This document shows, piece by piece, positions 1 through 9,179 of a stretch of DNA of 40,728 nt. Position 1 is the stretch's first letter. Each line of letters starts with the position of its first letter. A program made the position numbers and the translations under genes. Source of the DNA: Vulcanimicrobiota bacterium (GTDB taxonomy: Bacteria; Pseudomonadota; Gammaproteobacteria; Xanthomonadales; Rhodanobacteraceae); the NCBI GenBank assembly GCA_903970555.1, contig CAJCJD010000111.1:1-40728 (forward strand). The letters are read 5' to 3'. The notes under the pieces are model-generated. The model worked only from the letters and a program-made list of their open reading frames with translations, ran no database searches and was not told where the DNA came from.

Positions 1-1220
1 GCATAGTGGCCATGCTGTGACGTGGCGACCGGTTCCCCGCCATGACGTGGCGGCCGTTGCGGCAACATCAGGTCGCTGACGTCGACGCGATCGCCGTCGC
101 ACATGGCCACTGCACGTTCCAGGATATTTTCCAGCTCGCGCACGTTGCCCGGGAAATCGTAATCCTCCAGCGCTTGACGCGCCTCGGGCAGCAGGCGAAC
201 CGGAGCACCGCCGCCGCTCTTGGCGGCCAGCTGTTTCAGCACGAAGTCAGCCAGCAGCGGCACGTCGCCGCGACGTTCACGCAGCGGCGGAACGCGCAGT
301 TCGATCACATTAATGCGATAGAACAAGTCCTGGCGGAATTGGCCCTGGTCGACCAAGGCGGCGAGATTCTTATGGGTGGCCGAAAGAATGCGCACATCCA
401 CGGCGACTTCTTCGCGCGCACCGATCGGTCGCACAGCCTTTTCCTGGATCGCGCGCAGCAGCTTCACCTGCATGTGCAGGGGTAGCTCCGCCACTTCGTC
501 CAGGAACAACGTGCCGCCGTGGGCAGCCTGGAACAGGCCTTCCTTGTCGGCGACCGCGCCCGTGAAGCTGCCTTTGCGATGGCCGAAAAATTCGCTTTCC
601 ATCAGCTCAGAGGGAATCGCGCCGCAGTTGACCGGCACGAACGGACCCGTTGCGCGCGGACCTTGCTCATGGATCAGTCGCGCGACCAATTCTTTGCCAA
701 CGCCCGATTCGCCGGCGATGTAAACCGGTGCCTGATTGCGGGCCAGCTTGCCGATGGTGCCGCGCACCTGCTGCATGGTGGCGGAGTCGCCGATCAGGCG
801 GTCGCTGAAATTGGTGGCCCCGCCGCTGGCGCTGACGCCAGTGCGCTTTTCTTCGGCCAGCTTCAGCGCGGTGCGCACCAGCCGGCGCAACATCTGGATG
901 TCCACCGGCTTGGAGACGAAATCGAAGGCGCCGGCCTTGAGCGCGGTGACGGCAGCATCGACATTGCCGTAGGCGGTAATCATGGCCACGGGCGTATCGG
1001 GATATTCGTCCGCGATCAGCTCGATCACTTCCTGACCGCTGCCGTCGGGCAGTCGCATGTCGGTGAAGCATAGATCGTAGCTGCGTTCCCCCAAGGCGTG
1101 GCGGGCTTCGGCCACGGTACCAACGGCATCGACCTTCAGGTCCATGCGTCCAAGAGTGATTGTCAGGAGTTCGCGGATATCGCGTTCGTCGTCGATGACC
1201 AGTACGGTCTGTTGGCTCAT
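1..1220 (-). CDS. pilR: Type IV pilus response regulator PilR, sigma-54 activator (3' end outside window)
   Basis: NtrC-family response regulator that activates sigma-54-dependent pilin transcription when phosphorylated by PilS. The reading frame is open to the window edge, about 406 residues. The receiver domain (about 1-115) shows the acidic pair D10/D11, phospho-acceptor D54 in TDMRLPDG, T82 and K104 in SKPVD. The AAA+ domain follows with Walker A GESGVGKE and the sigma-54 contact loop as GSFTGA near residue 218, a variant I recall from PilR proteins. The C-terminal Fis-type helix-turn-helix must lie beyond the window. The ATG at 1220 begins MSQQTVLVIDDE; no strong Shine-Dalgarno (SD) is visible. 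Its usual partner pilS lies 18.6 kb away at 19820-21424, with a sugar-utilisation island between them. Family identity is secure; the pilR assignment rests on motifs plus pilS/sucCD synteny. Confidence 0.9.
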   Translation of the reverse strand, partial: MSQQTVLVIDDERDIRELLTITLGRMDLKVDAVGTVAEARHALGERSYDLCFTDMRLPDGSGQEVIELIADEYPDTPVAMITAYGNVDAAVTALKAGAFDFVSKPVDIQMLRRLVRTALKLAEEKRTGVSASGGATNFSDRLIGDSATMQQVRGTIGKLARNQAPVYIAGESGVGKELVARLIHEQGPRATGPFVPVNCGAIPSELMESEFFGHRKGSFTGAVADKEGLFQAAHGGTLFLDEVAELPLHMQVKLLRAIQEKAVRPIGAREEVAVDVRILSATHKNLAALVDQGQFRQDLFYRINVIELRVPPLRERRGDVPLLADFVLKQLAAKSGGGAPVRLLPEARQALEDYDFPGNVRELENILERAVAMCDGDRVDVSDLMLPQRPPRHGGEPVATSQHGHY

Positions 1221-1249
1221 GATTCAGAGGCGAGAGTGGGTTGTCATTC

Positions 1250-1278
1250 AGGATACTCGCCACACTAGCAAGTGGCAA
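1250..1278 (-). promoter_or_regulatory. Predicted sigma-70 promoter for pilR
   Basis: Read on the minus strand, TTGCCA (1278-1273) and TATCCT (1255-1250) are separated by exactly 17 bases, matching 5/6 and 4/6 consensus positions. The site lies in the 80-base gap between the esterase stop and the pilR start. It would give pilR a promoter independent of both the sugar operon and the distant pilS. Prediction by eye only. A 7-base inverted repeat (CACACTA at 1261-1267, TAGTGTG at 1283-1289) surrounds the -35 box and could be an operator or chance. Confidence 0.45.
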
Positions 1279-1300
1279 AGCATAGTGTGTGTGCGTCGCG

Positions 1301-2377
1301 TCAACGGCCTAGGTGCCGTAGGAAGAAATGAACAATGGTTTGATAGGCCTCTTTCGATTCGGGCAATTCCGGATCGGAGAAGAAGGAATGCCACATGCCC
1401 TCCCAGACGTGCAGCTCGGTCTGCGCCCCCGCCCGGTCGAGCAGTTGTTGGCTATAGATCACCGAACTCATCGTCATGTCCCGGGTACCCGTAATGAGCA
1501 AAGTGGGTGGGAATTTGGCCAGCAGAGCCGGCGATAGTCCCGGCAAAACCAGCGGATCGGTGGGCTTGGCGCCACGGAAATAGGGGAGTTCGGTCACGCC
1601 GAGCAGGTGTGGTGGTATGCCCTGGCCATTCAGTACCGGCGCGACGTAGGACGAGTCACCCTCGATATTCGCCACTGAGCCGCAAAAAGTGCCGATAGCG
1701 CCGGGCGTCGGTAGCTTGTCCGTGATGATGCGGGCAACTGCTTCGCCGGTAAGGATGCCGCCGGCGGAGCAGCCATAGATGCCGATCTGGGCGGGTTTGT
1801 ATTGCTTGAGCAGCGCACGATAGACCGCCTCCACGTCATCACTGGCGGCGGGGAAGGTGTGCTCGGGCCCTTGCCGATAATCGACCGTGATGACTTTGAT
1901 GCGGCCAATGCTGGCGATAGGAATGGCTTCGACCAGGCCGCCGCTGTGCGCGCCCCACAGGAAAGCGCCCCCGTGCAGGTTAATCAGTACGCGATTGCGA
2001 TTTTCCGGAGCAACGCCCTGTGCGGGTAACACGACATCCGTGCCGACACCGGCGATCGTTTCGCTGTGAATCGTCACCGGATACAACTTTTGCATGCGCG
2101 CGGCGCGATCACTGTTCATGTGATCGTAGAACGCGCGGCTTTGCTCAATCGGCGCGGTGATCGGTGGCGCCTTGGCGCCTGCGGCCAACATCTTCGGGAA
2201 AAAGGCGCGCGCCTCGGGTGAGGCCACACTGGAATACGGAATGGTGAGCGCTGGCGACGTCACGCTGCCGTCGGCGTTGAATCCCGGCGATGCCGTTTGC
2301 GCTGAGGCAGTTGTACCCAGTGAAACTGCGCACAATAAAAGAGCCGATACGACATACGAAAGACGCGGTGCTTGCAT
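1301..2377 (-). CDS. Secreted alpha/beta hydrolase (HSL-type esterase)
   Basis: Predicted secreted carboxylesterase of the hormone-sensitive-lipase group, 358 aa. A signal peptide is visible (about residues 1-26, hydrophobic core then TTASAQ). The oxyanion-hole motif HGGAF is near residue 132, the nucleophile elbow GCSAGG near 202 (family consensus GDSAGG, so Cys replaces Asp), and the likely catalytic Asp and His are in GTRDMT (about 299) and MWHSF (about 328). The ATG at 2377 has a clear SD, GGGAGAAA. It is the last gene of the sugar operon, 54 bases after the trehalase. Its place there suggests it removes acyl groups from the imported or hydrolysed glucoside, for example an acylated sugar. 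That role is inference; a general esterase is equally possible. Confidence 0.8.
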   Translation of the reverse strand: MQAPRLSYVVSALLLCAVSLGTTASAQTASPGFNADGSVTSPALTIPYSSVASPEARAFFPKMLAAGAKAPPITAPIEQSRAFYDHMNSDRAARMQKLYPVTIHSETIAGVGTDVVLPAQGVAPENRNRVLINLHGGAFLWGAHSGGLVEAIPIASIGRIKVITVDYRQGPEHTFPAASDDVEAVYRALLKQYKPAQIGIYGCSAGGILTGEAVARIITDKLPTPGAIGTFCGSVANIEGDSSYVAPVLNGQGIPPHLLGVTELPYFRGAKPTDPLVLPGLSPALLAKFPPTLLITGTRDMTMSSVIYSQQLLDRAGAQTELHVWEGMWHSFFSDPELPESKEAYQTIVHFFLRHLGR

Positions 2378-2431
2378 CGTGTTTCTCCCGATCGCTTGAT
2401 GGTGTGCGGCGAAATACGCCAGCTGTTAGCA

Positions 2432-4144
2432 CTAGTTTCCAGTCGTCGCCGGTTTGGCGCTGCCGTTGAGGATTTCCTGCATTTTCAAATAAACGCCATT
2501 GGTCCAACCGAAGCCGATCACGTTCTGCGTGTATCCGGAACTCACTTTCACATCGGCGTTGCCAAGCGCCATGTTGTACTTCTCGCGAATGGTGCCGTCG
2601 GCGGCGAAGCTGCGATCGATCGTGGCGTTGAATTTGCCAGCGATGCGATGCGCATCGTCATGGAATCCATAAGCGTCCAGGCCGGATACGGCAAGCCAAT
2701 TGGTCGGCGCCCAGCCGAATGGGCTGTTCCATTGCGCGCCGCTGGGACGGTTGTCCATCGTCAAGCCGCCGGGCAGTTCAAAGATGGAAAGCTTGTCGCG
2801 AACCGCGGTGGCTTGCTGCGTTGACGCGACGCCGGCCCAGAGTGGATAGAACGTCGTGAGGTAGGGGCCATCGGACGGTTTGCCGGCAACCACATCGTAA
2901 TCGCGATACATGCCGAGCTCGGGGCGCCATAGATATTTGTTCATCGCATCTTTGCGTGCCGCTGCTGCTTGCGTCCAACGCTCGGCATCTGCGGAGCTGC
3001 CGAGTTGCTCGGCGAAATCGTGCAAGTCTTTTTCGTACCGATAGAGCAGGCTGTTCAAGCCGACTGCAGCGTAGTGATGCGTGGAGCCGCCGAACGGGCC
3101 GAAGTGGAAGTTGGTGTCGAAGCCCGATTCGCGCATGGCGCGGTCGCCACGGTAATAATCAGCTGTAAAGCGGTAGCCACCGACCCAGGCACCTGCACAA
3201 ACTTTCGACGCGCGCACGTCGCAGCTCTTCGTCTTCAATTGCGCTGCCTCAGCGTCGTTCGGATGCTCGGACGCCTTCATCAGGTATCCGGGATCTTCCG
3301 AAGGATGCGCGATCAGCCATTTGATGACGCCGAGATAAAATTCGCTGTCCTTCGCCTCCAAGACGGGGCCGTTGCCCAGGTCGTAGTAGCGGGCCAGGCC
3401 TGTGTCGCCGGCGAGATGTTCCGGGCGCGTCCAGATTTCATAGTTGCGCACGGCAAGCGGATACGCCCTTTCCAGCCATGCACGTTTTGCTGCTGCGTTG
3501 GGGAAACTGGCCGGATCGCTCAGCAGTGCCGCGATCATCGCGCTGAGGAACGGCGGCTGCGACCGGCTCAGGTAATAGGTGCGATTCGCATTGAGCACGC
3601 CACCGTAGTACTGCACTTCGAACAAAGCGTTGTCGACCATGTTGCGCGCCAGATCGACGCGATGATCGGCGAGCAGGCCGAGCATGATGAAGTAGCTGTC
3701 CCAGCCATACATTTCGTTGAAGAAGCCGCCCGGCACGACATAAGGATGCGGCAGATAGAGCAATCCCTGCGTGGCAAGCGTGGTCGCATCGATATCGCCC
3801 AGCTTTTCGATCGGATGCGGCAGCGTCCGTATATCCACGTTGCAACGTTTTCCCACTTGAGTGAGTTCCGTCGACAAGGGGAACTGCGCCGGCACATACA
3901 GCACGGGACGAGTAGCGACCTTGCTATCGGCCAACGAGGCGCAGTCGTCCATGGAGCGGGTCAGCGTGCTCCACGCCTTGTCGATGTACGCACGTGTCTT
4001 GGCGGCATCGGGCTGCGCCGCGGAAGCGGTGGCAACAAGCGTCGACGATACGATCAGGCTAGCCACACGCGACTTGATGTGAAGAGGTGTCGCCCGGCGA
4101 GAATCGGCAGCATTTCCGTGCGCAGAGCATTTTGGACTTTTCAT
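2432..4144 (-). CDS. treA: Periplasmic trehalase, GH37
   Basis: Hydrolyses alpha,alpha-trehalose to two glucose molecules in the periplasm. The protein is 570 aa, the usual length for periplasmic GH37 enzymes. Both trehalase signatures are present: PGGFFNEMYGWDSY (about 136-150) and QWNSPFGWAP (about 468-478). The catalytic acid is probably the Asp in RESGFD (about 339), and the base the Glu in REKYN (about 521). An export signal with a long n-region lies at about residues 25-45 (VASLIVSSTLVATASAA). The ATG at 4144 is supported by a GGGGA SD six bases upstream. The gene sits between a GH65-like gene (66-base gap) and the esterase (54-base gap), apparently in one operon. Signatures make GH37 firm; activity on other alpha-glucobioses is not excluded. 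Confidence 0.92.
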   Translation of the reverse strand: MKSPKCSAHGNAADSRRATPLHIKSRVASLIVSSTLVATASAAQPDAAKTRAYIDKAWSTLTRSMDDCASLADSKVATRPVLYVPAQFPLSTELTQVGKRCNVDIRTLPHPIEKLGDIDATTLATQGLLYLPHPYVVPGGFFNEMYGWDSYFIMLGLLADHRVDLARNMVDNALFEVQYYGGVLNANRTYYLSRSQPPFLSAMIAALLSDPASFPNAAAKRAWLERAYPLAVRNYEIWTRPEHLAGDTGLARYYDLGNGPVLEAKDSEFYLGVIKWLIAHPSEDPGYLMKASEHPNDAEAAQLKTKSCDVRASKVCAGAWVGGYRFTADYYRGDRAMRESGFDTNFHFGPFGGSTHHYAAVGLNSLLYRYEKDLHDFAEQLGSSADAERWTQAAAARKDAMNKYLWRPELGMYRDYDVVAGKPSDGPYLTTFYPLWAGVASTQQATAVRDKLSIFELPGGLTMDNRPSGAQWNSPFGWAPTNWLAVSGLDAYGFHDDAHRIAGKFNATIDRSFAADGTIREKYNMALGNADVKVSSGYTQNVIGFGWTNGVYLKMQEILNGSAKPATTGN

Positions 4145-4210
4145 GTCAGTTCCCCATTCGGTGCGATCGACGACGATGGAAGCACGATGTCGGTCGCGTG
4201 GTGCAATGAT

Positions 4211-6466
4211 TCATAACGCGTGACGAGTCAGTGTCACTTTCCCTTGGGCGTCACGCTGGATGGCGATGTCGTAACGTTCGCCGCGGAAAGAAACATGCTT
4301 GAACGTCAGCGCTTTCCAATCCGCCGGAAGCATGGGTGGATAAGCCTGGACTAGGCCTTGCTCCTCGATCCGTAGCCCGCTGAATCCATAGATGAGATTC
4401 TGCAGCAGGCCGCCACTCGCCGTTGCGAAATACCCAGTGTTGTTGGTGGCCGTTTCGGTGCGCACGTTGAACGGCGGTTTCAGCACATGGGCAATGAGGT
4501 TGTGCTGGAACCAGTCGCCTGCATCGCCAGTGTTGCCCGAGGTGGAAGCTGCGACGGACAAAGGCGTGAAGCCCATGCTGTTTGGGTCACGATGCGATTG
4601 TTCGATGGGAGCGATCGCGTATTTGTAGTCGCGTTCGCGTACGTCCGCGCTCATTGGCATATCGAGCGACGGATAGGAAAGCATTGGCAGCGAACTTCCG
4701 CCCCACGAATCGATGTCATGTGCGACGGATTCATCGAAATCCAGGTAGTGCCCGTCTTTGGCGGAGAAGGGGATGTATAGCTGCTTGGCCACATCGGCCC
4801 AGTGTGGGTCGGCCTCTTCACCCACGATCGCTGCAGCTGCCGACGCTATCTCCAGCGCCTTGCGTGCCGATGCATTGGTGAACGTATCGTTGGGTACATC
4901 GTTATAGTCTTCGTCGACAGACGTGACATGCTGGATCTCATATCGCTGCTTGGCCGCCACATAGGTGGCGCGGCTGGCCCAGAAATCAGCGACGGCCCGG
5001 ATCACCGGCCAGCCGTGATGAACAAGCCAGTCGCGATCATGCGTCGCGAGGTAGTACTGCCACTGCGCTATGGCGATGTCCGCGTTGACGTGGATCTCGC
5101 GTTCGTCCAACACCCAGGCGAAATGCGGTGTCTGCGAGCTTCCGTTGTCCGGGTCGGCTTCCCATGGATACATCGCGCCGCGCCATCCGCGTTGGTGTGC
5201 GCGTTGCTCGGCCTGGTGCAAGGTGCTGGAGCGAAACATCACCAGCGACTTGGCGCGTTCGGGATGAAGCAGAAGCAACGCGGGAAATACCCACGAATCG
5301 CTATCCCAGAAAACATGTCCGGTATATCCAGGCGTCATCCCGCATGCGCCGATCGGCCACGACGTATCGGGCGTTGAATTCGACAACAGGTAATAAAGAT
5401 CGGAATGCACGATCTGTTGAGCCTTGGCATTCCCATCGATCACGATGTCCGATTGCCACAATGCATGCCAAGCGTTTTCGTGTTCGGCAAGCGCATGATC
5501 GAAGCCTGCATTCCGCGCGGCGGTAGCCAGCGCGAGATCCTGCTTTGCGTCGCCGCCCCAGCCGTCGCGGGACGCAGTGACATATTTAGTGAAGGTATAG
5601 GTCTGGCCCTTATGGACTTCGACGCGAAGATTCAGTGCAAGGCGATAGTCATCCTTGTAGAGCTTAGCGTCGCTGACATGTATGCCTTGCGGTAATGCAA
5701 CGGCTACCGCTTCGGCCATGCCAGCACCTTGTTCGGCGCGCCCATCCAGCCACAATGTAAGCGCGCCGGTGTCGCCATCGTTGGCGAGCACGTGCGTATC
5801 GCCGTGGTACCAGAGTGGCGCACGGTCGGGCGTGGCGGGCGGTATCGGTTGCAGCTTCAGATTGTTTGCCGCAACTGCTTCCTGCATCTGTGGGCCGTCC
5901 AGTTTGCCGAGCGGGAAACGCGGCTGATGAGGCGCCCACAGATTGAGCGCAAAAGACAAGTCGATCTCGCCATCGAAATCCGGGGTGATCGTCAACTGAT
6001 TGACGGCCAGATGAGGCGATGCCTGACTGACTAGCGTCCGCACGTTGATATCGGTCGACTTGCGTCCATCGACGTAGCGATAACTTGTGGTCAGAACGCC
6101 GTTGTACATGTCCAAGGTCTGGCGATAGTTCTGAAAACGAGTCGGACCGATATCCACCTGATTGAGCCAGAACTGTCCTGCCTGCGATGGGCCTGTGCTG
6201 TAGTCGATCTCGATCCAGCCGGGAATCGCTGCGGGTCGCGAGATATCGCCCTTGGCGTAATCCATGAAAGCGACCATGTAGGCAAGATTGCCTTCGGTGC
6301 CGCGTGGCGCAGTCATGGTTGAGAAATAACCGTTCGCGAGCTGGCCCGGGAAGTAGGCGTTGAGATCTTGCAGGTTGGCAGTGAGCAGGAAACTGGAATC
6401 GGATGCGGCACAAGCTCGACCGGCCATCAGCGCCAGACACGCCAACACGACTCGTGAGGTTGTCAC
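4211..6466 (-). CDS. Secreted GH65-family glycoside hydrolase-like protein, copy A
   Basis: Predicted exported GH65 (acid-trehalase/kojibiose-hydrolase-like) protein, about 751 aa. GH65 landmarks are GHVFWDSDSW (about 384) and VTSVDEDYNDVPN (about 517), the second carrying the candidate acid Glu where phosphorylases have VTGPDEY. The phosphorylase phosphate-site motif KQADV is not seen, which favours hydrolysis. I chose the GTG at 6466: it has SD AGGGGA six bases upstream, gives a compact signal peptide (MTTSRVVLACLALMAG then RACAAS) and starts 19 bases after the methyltransferase stop. An ATG at 6499 is in frame but overlaps that gene. It is a paralogue of the product at 9180-11426, sharing blocks such as AYMVAFMDYxKxDISRPAAI. 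Substrate specificity cannot be read from sequence. Confidence 0.85.
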   Translation of the reverse strand: MTTSRVVLACLALMAGRACAASDSSFLLTANLQDLNAYFPGQLANGYFSTMTAPRGTEGNLAYMVAFMDYAKGDISRPAAIPGWIEIDYSTGPSQAGQFWLNQVDIGPTRFQNYRQTLDMYNGVLTTSYRYVDGRKSTDINVRTLVSQASPHLAVNQLTITPDFDGEIDLSFALNLWAPHQPRFPLGKLDGPQMQEAVAANNLKLQPIPPATPDRAPLWYHGDTHVLANDGDTGALTLWLDGRAEQGAGMAEAVAVALPQGIHVSDAKLYKDDYRLALNLRVEVHKGQTYTFTKYVTASRDGWGGDAKQDLALATAARNAGFDHALAEHENAWHALWQSDIVIDGNAKAQQIVHSDLYYLLSNSTPDTSWPIGACGMTPGYTGHVFWDSDSWVFPALLLLHPERAKSLVMFRSSTLHQAEQRAHQRGWRGAMYPWEADPDNGSSQTPHFAWVLDEREIHVNADIAIAQWQYYLATHDRDWLVHHGWPVIRAVADFWASRATYVAAKQRYEIQHVTSVDEDYNDVPNDTFTNASARKALEIASAAAAIVGEEADPHWADVAKQLYIPFSAKDGHYLDFDESVAHDIDSWGGSSLPMLSYPSLDMPMSADVRERDYKYAIAPIEQSHRDPNSMGFTPLSVAASTSGNTGDAGDWFQHNLIAHVLKPPFNVRTETATNNTGYFATASGGLLQNLIYGFSGLRIEEQGLVQAYPPMLPADWKALTFKHVSFRGERYDIAIQRDAQGKVTLTRHAL

Positions 6467-6485
6467 GCAGGGTCCCCTGGTGGCA

Positions 6486-7289
6486 TCAAGGACGTACATG
6501 GGTGGCGTGCGCCGGCAACAAGTCATCGGTGGAAATACGGATCCATGCCGTGCTGTTCTGGCTCCTTGGTGCCTTTTCGACGAGATGCACCAACTGGAAG
6601 CTGGACTTGTCGACCAGCTCATCCAGTGCTGTCAGTTGATCGCCGTCGAGGCCATGACGTAGCACTGCCGGAATGCGCTTCGCATTCAACATACGTATCA
6701 GATTGTCAAGCATCCAATACGACGGAAGGTAAGTCGACGCGCTGTCGATATAAATGGAAGATGTCGCGTTCATATGCGGAAGATACGCGCCAAGCAACGG
6801 AATAATGGTATTGGGTGCGTGATTGAAATCCGAAAATAGCAAATCGATTTTCTGCTCCTGCGCTACCGCATCTACAGCACGCGCGTGGAAGCCGATATCG
6901 CCTTTGGCGAATTGGACCCTATCGGCAACGTCAGCATGATCGAAGATCCATGCCATGCATTCTTCGTAAGAGCCCGCCTCCGACAGCCGCGCGAGGTCAT
7001 GTAATGGCCCGGTAAGCTGCGAGAGAAACGCGCGGACGGATGCGTCTTGAAAGTGGCTGCCGTTGTCGAATGTATAAATGCGACCATCGCCAAGTTCCTT
7101 CAAAGCCGAAGCCACCCAGACGGTACTCGCTCCGAAACCGGTGCCCAGCTCAACCACCACGCGCGGTTGTTCGCGTCGCACCATGCTGTAAAGAAGCATG
7201 CAAAGATCTTCGCTTCCATACACCGGTCCCAATTGATCCCGCATTGCAAGGAGGCAATCAATGTTTTGCTTGATGTTCCATGCCTGCAC
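6486..7289 (-). CDS. Class I SAM-dependent methyltransferase-like protein
   Basis: 267-aa predicted cytoplasmic protein with a Rossmann methyltransferase core. The SAM-binding glycine motif VVVELGTGFGAST is at about residues 45-57, a following acidic strand end is in IYTFDNGSHF, and IDLLFSDFNHAP fits the later strand with its acidic residue. It resembles the Methyltransf_24/cephalosporin-hydroxylase-like group, in which the true chemistry is often unknown. The start is a GTG at 7289, supported by a strong SD (AGGAGA six bases upstream). It follows the TPR/oxygenase gene by 50 bases and precedes GH65 copy A by 19, so it is embedded in the sugar operon. No signal peptide is seen. Its acceptor is unknown; the oxygenase next door suggests a shared modification, but this is inference. 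Confidence 0.75.
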   Translation of the reverse strand: MQAWNIKQNIDCLLAMRDQLGPVYGSEDLCMLLYSMVRREQPRVVVELGTGFGASTVWVASALKELGDGRIYTFDNGSHFQDASVRAFLSQLTGPLHDLARLSEAGSYEECMAWIFDHADVADRVQFAKGDIGFHARAVDAVAQEQKIDLLFSDFNHAPNTIIPLLGAYLPHMNATSSIYIDSASTYLPSYWMLDNLIRMLNAKRIPAVLRHGLDGDQLTALDELVDKSSFQLVHLVEKAPRSQNSTAWIRISTDDLLPAHATHVRP

Positions 7290-7339
7290 AAATCTCTCCT
7301 AGGCCGTGTGAATGCGAATATCTCGATACGTCGTCATGC

Positions 7340-9154
7340 CTACAGCTGCGGCACTACGTCGAAGGCCACCGTAAGCCGGTTCTTATCGCTATGGAAAGGC
7401 ACCGTCCCGTGCCAGAAATACGAAGGAAACAACACCAGCCTGCCTGGCTCTGGACGCACTACGTGCTGGGCGTGCAAGGGTGGCTTTGTGGCGATGCTGG
7501 GTTCGCCGAATGCAAGGCATCCATCCTGCGTTGAGGCTTGTGCCATGCCATCGGGCAAATCGACGTAGAACGCAGAGGAGATCCAGCCGCGCGGATGCAC
7601 GTGACTGGCATGGTAGCCCGCACTTCGCAATCGCACCGACCAGCCGCCGTTGAATCGGTACGCTCCACGGTTGCGACGGCGCAATGGGTCGGCGCCATTG
7701 CCGATGAAAGCAAGATAGTCACGGATTGGTGCGTCAAGCGCCTTGAACAAGGCCTGGATGACAGGGTCTGTTTCGCGCGTGAGGTCACCTGTGGTTTCCG
7801 TGCCGTGGCGCAGCGACTGGAACAGCAGCGGATGACCGTGTGGATTGTGCAGGCGTTCGAGGCTTTGTTTTAGATCGCTGAGGAAGCTCGTTAGATCCGG
7901 CCACGGTGACGGTGCTTGCAATAAGTAAGGGCGCACCCATTGCGTGTAATTGCAAAGCGCGTCGTAGCGCTCATCGCCGAGCAGTCGCCATGCTGTGGTT
8001 TGCAGAGCCACCAGGTATTGATCATCCGGCGCGCCAGACAACAGTGCCTCGCAGTGGCGTAGTGCGTTACTTGCATCGCCGACACCTAACAAGGCAGCGG
8101 CCAGCAGGTTTCGCGGCGCAGTCGCAGAAGGGGATCGTTGCAGCGCGCGTTCCGCCAAAGTCAGCGCAATAGTCGGATCGAATTCCAGTGCGGCAAGCCC
8201 AGCCCGCACCAACAGAGAGGGTGTTGCTTGCGCGCGCGCCGCCAAGGCTTCAAGGCACATGTAGGCGCCGCGCGCATCGCCGGCGCCCTGCAGGATGGCT
8301 GCCTTCGCGGCGAGCAATGCTTCCTCCCCCTGAAATGTCTGCAAGGCCTGGTCGAGCGTTGCAGTGGTTTGCGTGCTGTCGCCCGTGCGCATCCATATCA
8401 GCCGCGCGAGATGATTGTGCGCATCGATATGGCGTGGTTCCTGCCGAAGGCATTCGCGCAGGGACGCTTCCGCACGTTCGAACTCACCCAGCGCGATCAG
8501 GCTGTTCGCATGGGTGAAATGGACGGCCGCTGTCTTGTGTCCTCGCGCGAGCGCGTGCTGAGCGGCGCGTTCGGCATCGGTGTGCTGGGACGCCGCAGCC
8601 AAGGCAATAGCCAGTGCATGCGCCGCAGCAGGATTGTCGGGCGACGCTTCGGCCAGCTTGCTGTAAAAAGTGACGGCTTCCGCGTGGCGACCTAGCGCGG
8701 CAAGCGCAGTGACGTGTTGTGTGGCTAGCTCCGCGGGTGCCTGTCCCGAAGCGCACAGCGGGGCGACGATGGTCAGTGCATCGGCTGGACGCTGTTGATC
8801 GTTGTAATAGCGCGCGAGCAACAGCGCCGCGTGCGGCATGCGCTGGGCTGCTCGTTGCAGCAGCGGTATCGCCTCATCCTGGCGTCCGCTGTTTAGCAGC
8901 AACTCACCGAGTGTTGCCAGCGAGGGTGCCCAACCAGGGTCGGCGGCCACCGCTTTGCGCAAGAGCGCTTCAGCGCCCTCGCTATCGCCGAATGCCTGTC
9001 GAACGCCACCGAGCAGGCGCAATGCTTCCGCATAGTCAGGATGCTGTTCGACGATTATCTGGAGCCGGTCGTGCGCACCGCGAAAATCACCCGTTTGCAA
9101 CAGCGTGCCAACATGCCGCATGGCGTCTAGAACGGTGGGCGGTAAGTTGGACAT
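7340..9154 (-). CDS. TPR protein with C-terminal 2OG-Fe(II) oxygenase domain
   Basis: 604-aa predicted cytoplasmic protein. Residues 1 to about 400 form a run of tetratricopeptide-like helical repeats rich in Ala and Leu (for example DYAEALRLLGGVRQAFGDSE), a protein-binding scaffold. The C-terminal region (about 490-604) matches the putative 2OG-Fe(II) oxygenase family (PF13759-like). It has the iron-binding pattern YHASHVHP near 512-518, a distal His in FPSYFWHGT near 583, and the 2-oxoglutarate-binding Arg in KNRLTVAFD. A hydroxylase acting on a protein or small molecule is expected. It lies between the two GH65 paralogues, 25 bases after copy B. No clear SD precedes the ATG. Similar Fe(II) oxygenases accompany TBDR loci in Xanthomonadales and Caulobacter, but their substrates are unresolved. 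Confidence 0.8.
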   Translation of the reverse strand: MSNLPPTVLDAMRHVGTLLQTGDFRGAHDRLQIIVEQHPDYAEALRLLGGVRQAFGDSEGAEALLRKAVAADPGWAPSLATLGELLLNSGRQDEAIPLLQRAAQRMPHAALLLARYYNDQQRPADALTIVAPLCASGQAPAELATQHVTALAALGRHAEAVTFYSKLAEASPDNPAAAHALAIALAAASQHTDAERAAQHALARGHKTAAVHFTHANSLIALGEFERAEASLRECLRQEPRHIDAHNHLARLIWMRTGDSTQTTATLDQALQTFQGEEALLAAKAAILQGAGDARGAYMCLEALAARAQATPSLLVRAGLAALEFDPTIALTLAERALQRSPSATAPRNLLAAALLGVGDASNALRHCEALLSGAPDDQYLVALQTTAWRLLGDERYDALCNYTQWVRPYLLQAPSPWPDLTSFLSDLKQSLERLHNPHGHPLLFQSLRHGTETTGDLTRETDPVIQALFKALDAPIRDYLAFIGNGADPLRRRNRGAYRFNGGWSVRLRSAGYHASHVHPRGWISSAFYVDLPDGMAQASTQDGCLAFGEPSIATKPPLHAQHVVRPEPGRLVLFPSYFWHGTVPFHSDKNRLTVAFDVVPQL

Positions 9155-9179
9155 CGGTTCGTGTTGTTTGTCGAAAGGG

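Noticed and set aside
2969-4216. A 415-codon plus-strand frame opposite the trehalase gene
   Set aside because: The trehalase carries both GH37 signatures on the other strand; the antisense product is compositionally odd and has no motif.
4211-6622. Longer start for GH65 copy A at 6622 or 6499
   Set aside because: Both overlap the methyltransferase gene and bury the signal peptide; the GTG at 6466 has a good SD and an N-terminal signal.
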